In this document: positions 26,477 to 33,751 of the stretch, one piece after another
Position numbering within the stretch: the first letter of the stretch is position 1
How the letters are laid out: each line of letters opens with the position of its first letter
Assembly: GCA_964623815.1 (NCBI GenBank)
Contig: CAZUVR010000006.1
Location: forward strand, 57,451-121,450
Length of the DNA: 64,000 nt
Reading direction: 5' to 3'
Source: Chroococcopsis sp964623815
GTDB taxonomy: Bacteria; Cyanobacteriota; Cyanobacteriia; Cyanobacteriales; Microcystaceae
Translations under genes and position numbers: made by a program
Notes under the pieces: generated by a model
The model's database searches: none
What the model saw: the letters and a program-made list of their open reading frames with translations, nothing else
Told to the model about the DNA's origin: nothing

Positions 26477-27004
26477 ATTAACTACGGTGGTTAATAAGTC
26501 TTCGGCTTTCTGCCAACGTCTTTCGCTGGTGGAAACGTTGAAGGTATAGAGTTTATCGTTATTGATGACCACGCTGGCGAGATTATGTCTGTCTCCAGTG
26601 TTGGCTCCTTTGACTTGATATTCTAAGAGATAATAATCTTTCTCGTTATTATCTTGATGGGCTGAGGCGCTGAGCAATTCGATATTAGGGTTAATGGCTT
26701 GTTTTTCTTTGAGGAAGCGATAGCCTACCTCTGTGGGGGTGCCTAAGTCTTTTAAGGTTTTATTTTCGGGCACGGGGCTGATGATAACACTGACGTTTTC
26801 CGTTTGTTCGATTAAATCATGCAATACTACATCGACACCCGGCGAAGAATTTTTGACGTTTACCGATACCCAACCGCTCGGATAGAGGAATTGGTATCCT
26901 TGATTCGTATTAGTGTAGCTCTGTAATCCTGTTGTACCATTACTACAACTTGCTAAAATTAAACCCATGATTAGGATGAGTCGGGCGAGGAGTGATTTGA
27001 GCAT
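26459..27004 (-). CDS. PsbP-like photosystem II lipoprotein (CyanoP)
   Basis: 181 residues. A lipoprotein signal ends in 'LILASC' with the lipidated Cys20. The mature part shows the PsbP fold: 'YTNTNQGYQFLYPSGWVSV', 'VDVVLHDLIEQTENVSVII', 'GTPTEVGYRFLKE', 'YYLLEYQVKG' and the C-terminal 'RRWQKAEDLLTTVVNSFRV'. CyanoP is a lumenal, membrane-tethered protein linked to early photosystem II assembly. Convergent overlap with the cryptochrome gene. Confidence 0.9.
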   Translation of the reverse strand: MLKSLLARLILIMGLILASCSNGTTGLQSYTNTNQGYQFLYPSGWVSVNVKNSSPGVDVVLHDLIEQTENVSVIISPVPENKTLKDLGTPTEVGYRFLKEKQAINPNIELLSASAHQDNNEKDYYLLEYQVKGANTGDRHNLASVVINNDKLYTFNVSTSERRWQKAEDLLTTVVNSFRVN

Positions 27005-27060
27005 AGAAATTTTTAAAGAGAAACTATCGTATTTTATTTTAAGGGGATGAGTAGACCATT

Positions 27061-27858
27061 ATGAAAAAGAGTAGATTGGGCGCTAGATTTATAGCTATTT
27101 TCGTCGCTTTTATGGCGGTGAGTCTCCCCGTTTCGGCTCAATCGGGACCTGGTACGGGAGGGCGCGAATCGTCTAAGGCGGTGGTGTTTTATAATCGCGG
27201 TGTGGATAAGTTGAATTCGGGAGATTATAAAGGTGCGATCGAAGAATTCACTCAAGCTCTCAATCTCGAACCTAAAGACGCTGATGCCTATTATAATCGC
27301 GGCTACGCTCAGCTTATTCTCGGTAGGTACGATTTAGCGATAGAAGATTATACGAAAGCGTTACGAGTCAATCCCAATTATGTCAACGCCTACGGTAATC
27401 GTTGCTACGTATATTATCTGACCAAGAAATATCAAGAGGCTATCAGCGATTGTTCTAAAGCGATCGCTCTCAATCCAGATTTTGCCGACTTTTATATCTA
27501 TCGCGGCAACGCCCACGATGATGCGGGTAATCATGAACAGGCGATCAAAGATTATAGCGATGCCTTAAAAACTAGTAATATTCGCAATCGGGAGCGCATT
27601 TTCTATAATCGTGCTTTAGCCTATAATCGTCTCGGTCAACACCAACAGGCTCTGATCGATTACAATGAAAGTCTGAAAATTAATCCTCAATACGCCGACT
27701 CACTTCACAATCGGGGTTTGACCTATTACAAATTGGGTAGGCCGCAGGAGGCTATCCAAGATTTGAGACAAGCCTCTAAAATCGCCTCCGAGCAGGGAAA
27801 ACAGTCTATGTCACAGAAGTCTTTACTGGCGATCGAAGCGATTCAAAAGCCTAAGTAG
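27061..27858 (+). CDS. Secreted tetratricopeptide-repeat protein
   Basis: 265 residues. A signal peptide (about 7-26, 'PVSAQSG') is followed by about six TPR units from residue 38 to 255, each with the 'YNRG..Y..AI.D...AL..NP' pattern, for example 'AYYNRGYAQLILGRYDLAIE' and 'LHNRGLTYYKLGRPQEAI'. TPRs mediate protein-protein contacts; periplasmic or lumenal location is inferred. It is divergent from cyanoP with only 56 bp between, so the two share a promoter region. Confidence 0.85.
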   Translation: MKKSRLGARFIAIFVAFMAVSLPVSAQSGPGTGGRESSKAVVFYNRGVDKLNSGDYKGAIEEFTQALNLEPKDADAYYNRGYAQLILGRYDLAIEDYTKALRVNPNYVNAYGNRCYVYYLTKKYQEAISDCSKAIALNPDFADFYIYRGNAHDDAGNHEQAIKDYSDALKTSNIRNRERIFYNRALAYNRLGQHQQALIDYNESLKINPQYADSLHNRGLTYYKLGRPQEAIQDLRQASKIASEQGKQSMSQKSLLAIEAIQKPK

Positions 27859-28091
27859 TTTTAGCAAGCCTTTTGTTGGTAGAGATCGCTGTCGTTTTTC
27901 TGCTCCAAGTTATGGCGGTACGTTACGGGGTTTATTCTCACAAGAAACTGATAGCGGAAAAACATAATAATCATTTAAGCGATCCGAAGCAAATGGCGTT
28001 CTAGAATCTAGAGTGATCCGAGCGCGGGGGTAATCAAGAGCGGAAAAGAGGTTAGTCAGGCGCTCGATTTTCCATAACAGTAGACAAATAA
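27859..28091. other. Intergenic region before the amidohydrolase operon
   Basis: 233 bp, no gene. A small inverted TCTAGAATCTAGA occurs near 28000. It should contain the operon promoter; no Zur-like or other operator could be defined by eye. Confidence 0.3.
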
Positions 28092-29771
28092 ATGAGTAAC
28101 AATCAAGCCGACAAAATTTTCCGGGGTGGCACTATTTTAACGATGAACGACGATCGCCCCCGTGTGGAGGCCGTAGCCATAGCCGATGGGCTTATCCTCG
28201 CCGCCGGAAGTGAAGCCGAAGTCATGGCAACCCGTAATGAAAACACCGAAATCATTGACCTCGGTAATAACGTCCTCATGCCATCTTTCATCGATGCACA
28301 CGGACATTTTATGAACGCGCCCCAGGTGGTCAAATGGGCTAACGTATCCGGGCCGCCAGTGGGCCCAGTAACCTGTATCGCCGATATTATCGATACACTC
28401 AAAGTTCACGTCCAAAAATCAGCACTGAAACCCGGAGACTGGATCATCGGCTACGGTTACGATGTCACCAATTTATCTGACGGACGACAGTGCAGCCGGG
28501 ATGATCTAGATCCCCATTTTCCCAATAACCCGGTAATGTTAATACACAGTTCCAATCACGGCGCAGTCTTGAACTCTAAGGCTTTCGCTCTGGTAGGTAT
28601 GGACGCAAATACCGAAACACCTCCCGGCGGGATGATCCTCCGCAAACAAGGCTCGAATGAACCAGACGGGCTGATCATGGAAACCGCTTTTTTACCTGTC
28701 TTTGTCAATATTCCAAAATCGAGCGAGGAGGAGCTGCTCGATACTCTCGATGAAGCCCAGCAGATTTACGCCCGAGTAGGAGTTACCACCTGTCAAGAAT
28801 CGGCTAATAATGCCCATGATCTGAAATTTCTCAAAAAAGCGGCCGACCAGGGACGTTTCTATCTGGATATTATTTCCCTTCCTTTCGTGGTAGATATACC
28901 GGTGCTGGTGAAAGAATACTTTCCCGCTTTCACCGGCGGGCCGATGTCAATTCCTGACGCGGCGGCAGAGTCCTTCGGAGTTTATAAAAATCGTTTCAAA
29001 CTCGGGGGAGTCAAGCTAACTCTAGACGGTTCTCCCCAGGGAAAAACCGCTTTCTGGACTCAACCCCTGCTTACACCCGGCCCGGGAGGAGAGGAAAACT
29101 GGCGCGGTGAACCCCTATTTCCCCCCGAACTTATTAACCGAGCGACGAAAGAACTCTACGATAAGGGGATACAGGTTTTCGCTCACTGTAACGGTGACGC
29201 GGCTATAGATATGATGATCGACGCGGCTAGGGCTGCGGGGGTGAAGGCAGAAGACGATCGCCGGACGGTGATCATTCACTCCCAATTCCAGCGCCCGGAT
29301 CAACTCGATAGCTATGTGGAATTAGGTTTTTCCCCCAGTTATTTCACCGCACACACGTTTTTCTGGGGTAAAGTCCACGTCGAGAACGCGGGCAAGGAAA
29401 GGGCTTATTTCATCAGTCCTATGGCTTCGGCGATAAAAAAAGGTCTGCATTGCTCGAATCATAACGATTTCTCGGTCACACCGATGGAACCAATGCGAAT
29501 GGTGTGGAGTGCCGTCACCCGACTCTCCCGTGAGGGCGAAGTTATCGGGCCAGACGAGCGGATCGGGGTATGGGCGGCCTTCAAGGCCATCACTATCGAG
29601 TCCGCCTGGCAGATCCGCGAGGAGGATAGCAAGGGGACGATCGAACCCGGAAAACTAGCAGATCTCGTGATTCTCGACGGTGATCCTTTAACCGTAGAAC
29701 TCGACCACATCCTCAATATTCAAACTATAGAAACTTTCAAGGAGGGTGTGAGTGTCTACAAAAAAGCCTAG
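28092..29771 (+). CDS. YtcJ-type metal-dependent amidohydrolase (first copy)
   Basis: 559 residues. The N-terminal composite beta-sandwich ('IFRGGTILTMNDDRPRVEAV', 'IADGLILAAG') leads to the metal motif 'LMPSFIDAHGHFMNAPQV' (His-Gly-His). Further barrel landmarks are 'RFKLGGVKLTLDGSPQGKTA', 'GIQVFAHCNGDAAIDMMIDA', 'VIIHSQFQRPDQL', 'CSNHNDFSVTPMEPMR' and a C-terminal 'GTIEPGKLADLVILDGDPL'. The overall length fits COG1574. Members hydrolyse amides, formamides or related C-N bonds with zinc or similar metals. It overlaps the downstream GTPase by 20 bp. GC appears higher than in the flanking genes. Confidence 0.88.
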   Translation: MSNNQADKIFRGGTILTMNDDRPRVEAVAIADGLILAAGSEAEVMATRNENTEIIDLGNNVLMPSFIDAHGHFMNAPQVVKWANVSGPPVGPVTCIADIIDTLKVHVQKSALKPGDWIIGYGYDVTNLSDGRQCSRDDLDPHFPNNPVMLIHSSNHGAVLNSKAFALVGMDANTETPPGGMILRKQGSNEPDGLIMETAFLPVFVNIPKSSEEELLDTLDEAQQIYARVGVTTCQESANNAHDLKFLKKAADQGRFYLDIISLPFVVDIPVLVKEYFPAFTGGPMSIPDAAAESFGVYKNRFKLGGVKLTLDGSPQGKTAFWTQPLLTPGPGGEENWRGEPLFPPELINRATKELYDKGIQVFAHCNGDAAIDMMIDAARAAGVKAEDDRRTVIIHSQFQRPDQLDSYVELGFSPSYFTAHTFFWGKVHVENAGKERAYFISPMASAIKKGLHCSNHNDFSVTPMEPMRMVWSAVTRLSREGEVIGPDERIGVWAAFKAITIESAWQIREEDSKGTIEPGKLADLVILDGDPLTVELDHILNIQTIETFKEGVSVYKKA

Positions 29772-30675
29772 TGATTTGCCGTTTACCGTCATCGGCGGTT
29801 ATCTTGGCGCGGGGAAAACCACCCTATTAAATCACCTCCTCGCTAATGGGGATGGCCTCCGCATCGCCGCTCTAGTCAACGATTTTGGCAGCGTCAATAT
29901 CGATGTGGATCTGATCCGCTCTCACGAAGGCGAAACGATTAACTTGGCTAATGGCTGTATGTGTTGTAGTTTGGTTAACGGCTTCGCGGCGGCTATCGGT
30001 CAGCTCCGCGATCGCGCCGGGGATTTCGATCGCATCGTTATCGAGGCGAGCGGCGTAGCCTCCCCCACTAAGATCGCCGAGTACGGACGCATGTACGGTT
30101 TTCCCCTCGACGGTATGATCGTTCTCGCCGACGCGGAAGGGGTTCGCGCTCTTGCTGAGAATAAGTATGTGGGCGATTTGGTAATACGTCAATTCTGTCA
30201 AGCAGATTTAATTATTCTTAATAAAATCGATCTGGTAACAGCGACGGAATTGGGGGAGCTACGGGACTGGCTGGGTGGCATCGCTCCGGGAACCCCGATA
30301 GTCGAGGCGGTTAACGCTCGGGTGGCGAGTGATATTCTTTTCGGCCTGCATCCGGTGACTTTAACTCTTTCTGGCGGGGCTGCGGAAAATCACGGGGATT
30401 TGTTCGATACCTGGATGGGGGAGCGATTCAATCCACTGACGAGGGAAGAGATCGATCGTTTTGCCACCGGTCTTGGTGAAGACATCTATCGGGCTAAAGG
30501 TTTCGTTCATCTGTCCGAAGACCCCTACTCTCGCTATATCTTGCAGAGGGTGGGCGGTCGTTACTCCCTAATCCGAGGACAAGCTTGGGGGCAAGAAAGC
30601 CCCGTAACCCGAATTGTAGTCATCGGCAGAAGTGGGGCGATAACGCCATCGGTTCTAGAAAATATCTTGGAGTAA
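29752..30675 (+). CDS. COG0523 (CobW/ZNG1-type) metallochaperone GTPase
   Basis: 307 residues. G3E GTPase motifs: Walker A 'VIGGYLGAGKTTLLNHLL', metal motif 'NLANGCMCCSLVNG' (CxCC), 'RIVIEASGVASPTKIAEYG' and 'LIILNKIDLV' (base specificity). A small C-terminal CobW domain ends the protein ('RAKGFVHLSEDP'). The start is GTG at 29752, chosen because a perfect AAGGAGG lies six bp before it. The gene begins inside the preceding amidohydrolase gene and ends 2 bp before the next. Position between two metalloenzymes suggests it delivers metal to them. Confidence 0.92.
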   Translation: MSTKKPSDLPFTVIGGYLGAGKTTLLNHLLANGDGLRIAALVNDFGSVNIDVDLIRSHEGETINLANGCMCCSLVNGFAAAIGQLRDRAGDFDRIVIEASGVASPTKIAEYGRMYGFPLDGMIVLADAEGVRALAENKYVGDLVIRQFCQADLIILNKIDLVTATELGELRDWLGGIAPGTPIVEAVNARVASDILFGLHPVTLTLSGGAAENHGDLFDTWMGERFNPLTREEIDRFATGLGEDIYRAKGFVHLSEDPYSRYILQRVGGRYSLIRGQAWGQESPVTRIVVIGRSGAITPSVLENILE

Positions 30676-30677
30676 TT

Positions 30678-32345
30678 ATGTCTTTATCATCCTCATTAGC
30701 AAAAATTACCGTTTTTCCCGCCCGTAAGATACGCACCATGACCGAAACGCAACCGCTCGCTACAGCGATAGCGGTGGCAGATGGTAAAATCGTCGCTGTC
30801 GGCTCGATGGAGAGTATTCAACCCTGGCTCGATCGCTATCCCCACGAGATCGATAATACTTTTGCAGATAAAGTCCTCCTGCCTGGTCTCATCGATCCCC
30901 ACGTTCATCCTTCGCTCCCGGCGGTAACAACTCAGTTTCCTTTCCTCGCCCCGGACGATTGGACATTACCGACTGGCGATTTCCCCGGCGCTAAAACTCC
31001 CGACGCTTACTGTCAGAGACTAAAAGAACTCTATAATCAACATACGGATTGGAGTATTCCTTTCATCTGTTGGGGCTTTCATCCCCTCTGGCACGGCGAT
31101 CATTATCGCTCGCGGTTAAACGAACTTTTCCCCGACAGACCGGTCATGCTCTGGCATCGATCGTTTCACGAGTTGATCTGTAACGATAAAGCCTTGGAAT
31201 GGTTGGGGTTAACCGAAGAGGCGGTTAAAGGGATGCCGGAAACCGATTGGGAGCGGGGCCATTTTTGGGAAAACGGAGCGCAACCCCTCGTAGCTAAACT
31301 CGCCCCCATACTTTTCGACCCCGCCCGTTACGCTAAGGGAATGGCGAATTTCTTCGGAATGTTGCATCGGGGCGGGGTGACTACCTGCCTCGATATGGGA
31401 ATAGGCGTTTTCGGAGATCCGACGGGAGAAGCCGATCTGATCCTCAAAACGGCGGAAGAGATAAAAGCTCCCTGCAGAACCATCCTAACCCCCACGCAAT
31501 TCGACTTCCTGGCCCGGGGGCAGAGTCCCGACGCGGCTCTAGAGCAAGCAGAGGAATGGGCGAAGAAGTACAAGAGCCGCCGGGTATTTCTCGATAAGCA
31601 CTTTAAGCTTCAGGTGGACGGTGCTATCTACGGTGGACTTTCTCAGTATGGCTTTCCAGGCTATATGGACGGTCACGCGGGGATGTGGATGGCTCCGCCG
31701 GAAGTGTTTTTCGAGTACGCAGAACCCTTCTGGAAGGCGGGTTATCAGATTCACGCCCATATTAACGGGGATCTGAGCGCCGATCTATTTATTGACATCA
31801 TCCGACGACTTCAAGAGATCAAACCCCGTTTCGGACATCGCGCCACTTTGGAACACTACGCTTTTACTCACGAGGATCAGGGGCGGCAGATGCGGGAGTT
31901 GGGGATCGTCGTGTCGGGCAATCCTTATTATCACTATATTCTCAGCGATATTTTTAGTGATCAATGGCTGGGGGTCGATCGGGGTCATTATATGACCCGC
32001 TTCGGTTCTTTAGAAAAATTGGGTATTCCCTACACTTTCCACTCCGATTGTCCGATGGCTCCCCTTTCCCCCCTTACCCTCGCTTGGGCGGCTGCGAACC
32101 GGGTGACGATTAATGGCAATCTTAACGGGCTGGAAGAGAAAATTAGTATCGATGCGGCTTTACGGGCGATCACGATCGATGCGGCGTGGATTCTCCGTCG
32201 TGAAAACGAGATCGGTTCTTTGCGCCCCGGGAAAAAGGCTGATTTCGCCGTGTTAGAAGCCGATCCTTATGAAGTGGGAGTGGAAGGCTTGAAGGATATT
32301 CCCGTGCGGGGAGTGGTTTTTGAGGGGGAAGTTCACCCCCTATAG
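30678..32345 (+). CDS. YtcJ-type metal-dependent amidohydrolase (second copy)
   Basis: 555 residues from ATG 30678, which has GGAG five bp before it; longer GTG-initiated readings would overlap the GTPase gene. Motifs: 'LLPGLIDPHVHPSLPAV' (HxH), 'DKHFKLQVDGAIYGGLSQYG', 'YQIHAHINGDLSADLFIDII', 'ATLEHYAFTHEDQGRQM', 'FHSDCPMAPLSPL' and 'GSLRPGKKADFAVLEADPY'. It is clearly paralogous to, but strongly diverged from, the first amidohydrolase, so the two probably have different substrates. It is the third gene of the operon and is followed by the convergent psb34. Confidence 0.88.
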   Translation: MSLSSSLAKITVFPARKIRTMTETQPLATAIAVADGKIVAVGSMESIQPWLDRYPHEIDNTFADKVLLPGLIDPHVHPSLPAVTTQFPFLAPDDWTLPTGDFPGAKTPDAYCQRLKELYNQHTDWSIPFICWGFHPLWHGDHYRSRLNELFPDRPVMLWHRSFHELICNDKALEWLGLTEEAVKGMPETDWERGHFWENGAQPLVAKLAPILFDPARYAKGMANFFGMLHRGGVTTCLDMGIGVFGDPTGEADLILKTAEEIKAPCRTILTPTQFDFLARGQSPDAALEQAEEWAKKYKSRRVFLDKHFKLQVDGAIYGGLSQYGFPGYMDGHAGMWMAPPEVFFEYAEPFWKAGYQIHAHINGDLSADLFIDIIRRLQEIKPRFGHRATLEHYAFTHEDQGRQMRELGIVVSGNPYYHYILSDIFSDQWLGVDRGHYMTRFGSLEKLGIPYTFHSDCPMAPLSPLTLAWAAANRVTINGNLNGLEEKISIDAALRAITIDAAWILRRENEIGSLRPGKKADFAVLEADPYEVGVEGLKDIPVRGVVFEGEVHPL

Positions 32346-32355
32346 GATAAATTGA

Positions 32356-32535
32356 TTATCGGGCTTGTGAGGCGTAAAAGGCTATGGTGATTACGCCACC
32401 TAATAGAGCGATCGCGGCTAGCCCTAAAATAATATAATTGCGTTTTTGCTTAGCATCGGGAGGTACTGCTTCATAAACTTTCGGCTCTACGGCAAAGTTA
32501 TTTAAGCGTCCGCCTTCTTCGGTGGTATAGGGCAT
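32356..32535 (-). CDS. psb34: Psb34 (ssl1498 family) photosystem II assembly protein
   Basis: 59 residues. The N-terminal conserved part 'EGGRLNNFAVEPKVYEA' and a single TM helix (about 34-54, 'IILGLAAIALLGGVITIAF') match the ssl1498 family, related to high-light-inducible proteins and shown in Synechocystis to attach to CP47/PSII assembly intermediates. The ATG follows AGAGG. The stop lies 10 bp from the convergent amidohydrolase gene. Confidence 0.9.
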   Translation of the reverse strand: MPYTTEEGGRLNNFAVEPKVYEAVPPDAKQKRNYIILGLAAIALLGGVITIAFYASQAR

Positions 32536-32670
32536 GATTAAAACCTCTGTATGAATATTTATCGACCTCTAGGGTCTATTTTTGCCATACTACAACAATT
32601 CTTGTTAAAAGTGAATCACCTGTAGTAGTGATAAATACTTATTAGGTTAGTCACTTTAAGGTTTACAAAC

Positions 32671-32761
32671 GGAGAGAGAGGGATTCGAACCCTCGGTACG
32701 GACTTACGTACCGTACAACAGCTTAGCAGGCTGCCGCTTTCAACCACTCAGCCATCTCTCC
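32671..32761 (-). tRNA. tRNA-Ser (anticodon GCU)
   Basis: 91 nt with the 7-bp acceptor stem GGAGAGA/TCTCTCC and a D-arm with GAGTGGTTGAAAGC. The anticodon stem GCAGC/GCTGT surrounds loop CTGCTAA (anticodon GCT). A long variable arm typical of class II tRNAs (GTACGGT..) and a TPsiC arm with GGTTCGAATCC follow. The CCA end is not encoded. It reads AGC/AGU codons. Confidence 0.97.
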
Positions 32762-32812
32762 AGACGACAGAATCTTATCATAACATACTAGCTCGCTCTA
32801 GAAAAGCATTCG

Positions 32813-32851
32813 TGACAAAAAAGGCTAGAATCTTTATCTAGCCTTTTTGTC
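32813..32851 (-). terminator. Hairpin terminator after the Nif11-like gene
   Basis: Stem ACAAAAA..GGCTAGA/TCTAGCC TTTTTGT with a 7-nt loop, with an A-tract on one side and a T-tract on the other, so it can work in both directions. It lies immediately downstream of the Nif11-like stop and separates it from the tRNA gene. Confidence 0.85.
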
Positions 32852-32853
32852 GC

Positions 32854-33069
32854 TTATCTCAGGAGAGCTTTAACCAATTTAGGGTGTAACTGTTCTGAGG
32901 TGAATTGCGGCTCGTTCGGGGGGTATAATTCTTCTTCCAAGAAGTTGAAGCCGTACTGCTGACTCAAAGACATTAACTCTTTGGTCCGCTCACAGCTTTT
33001 TAACTTTTCTTTTAGTTCCGCGTCGGTTTGAGCTTTTTGGGAAAAGGATTGTACTTGACTGATAGACAT
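32854..33069 (-). CDS. Nif11-like leader-peptide family protein
   Basis: 71 residues. The N-terminal two-helix pattern 'VQSFSQKAQTDAELKEKLKS' then 'LMSLSQQYGFNFLEEEL' is the Nif11 domain arrangement. Nif11 domains occur as leader peptides of ribosomal natural products and as stand-alone proteins of unknown role in cyanobacteria. Here the C-terminal tail is short (about 20 residues) and lacks a Gly-Gly or Gly-Ala cleavage motif and a Cys/Ser/Thr-rich core, and no modification or export enzyme is adjacent. So a stand-alone protein is more likely than a peptide precursor. Confidence 0.65.
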   Translation of the reverse strand: MSISQVQSFSQKAQTDAELKEKLKSCERTKELMSLSQQYGFNFLEEELYPPNEPQFTSEQLHPKLVKALLR

Positions 33070-33313
33070 AGGGATTACCTTGTTTATTTATCCTACAATT
33101 TCTCTGAAAACATCTTAATTTTATTCTAGTCAATTATTTTTATCGAATGCAATAGATAGGAATCAAAGCTTTATTTATATTTGCTACTTACAATTAATTT
33201 TTAATAACAAAACTTAGTAAACTACTTGGATTTTTGAATACCTGAAACATTCAAATCCTTACTAAATAACAATTACGGGTTCCTGTCAATAGTAACAATA
33301 AGCTGAAAAAAAC

Positions 33314-33350
33314 TAGTGAGGAATGACGGATCATCTCTCACTCCTCACTA
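33314..33350. repeat. AGTGAGGA-type hairpin between the Nif11-like gene and ndhM
   Basis: A 9-bp stem TAGTGAGGA/TCCTCACTA encloses a 19-nt loop. It sits in the 298-bp gap downstream of ndhM (minus strand), so it could serve as its terminator. It shares words with the tract at 11094-11167 and with the palindrome arms at 18875-18906. Confidence 0.6.
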
Positions 33351-33367
33351 CTCTTTAGTCATTTCTC

Positions 33368-33703
33368 TCACGGCGTTTGCACTTGAGGGAGACCCATACT
33401 GTAATTTAAAGCTCTGGAATTGAGATTGTAACTAATTTCACCCGCCAGGAGTAGCGATCGCAAAAAATGTTCCAAATCCGAACCGATGCGACGTAGATTA
33501 TACTCGGTTAGCTCTGCGCCATTGTAGGACTCTACCAACTCATCGAAGCGGCGATAAACTTTCTGTAAAGCCACCTCATCCCAGATAAATTCATTATCCG
33601 GATCGATGTCGAGAGTCAGAACCTTTTCACTGGGGGCTAACTCATTATCTTCAATTTCTGCGGTAAAAATACGCACATGACGGGTAGTAGACTTCAATAG
33701 CAT
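33368..33703 (-). CDS. ndhM: NAD(P)H-quinone oxidoreductase subunit M (NdhM)
   Basis: 111 residues. The start 'MLLKSTTRHVRIFTAEIEDN' and 'VLTLDIDPDNEFIWDEVALQ', 'YNLRRIGSDLEHFLRSLL' and 'YSMGLPQV' are the cyanobacterial NdhM sequence pattern. NdhM is an oxygenic-photosynthesis-specific subunit at the junction of the membrane and hydrophilic arms of NDH-1. The gene is 48 bp after the GspE/PilB-like gene on the same strand and may be cotranscribed with it. Confidence 0.95.
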   Translation of the reverse strand: MLLKSTTRHVRIFTAEIEDNELAPSEKVLTLDIDPDNEFIWDEVALQKVYRRFDELVESYNGAELTEYNLRRIGSDLEHFLRSLLLAGEISYNLNSRALNYSMGLPQVQTP

Positions 33704-33751
33704 GGCTATAAGTTCAAAAATAAATTAGATATTAAGATTCTGCCACATAAC

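Noticed and set aside
27034..27255. Minus-strand 73-aa ORF over the TPR gene start
   Set aside because: Shadow of the TPR gene on the opposite strand.
28137..28415. Minus-strand ORFs inside the amidohydrolase operon
   Set aside because: The plus-strand frame carries the recognisable metal-binding motif and sits in an operon; the antisense frames carry nothing.
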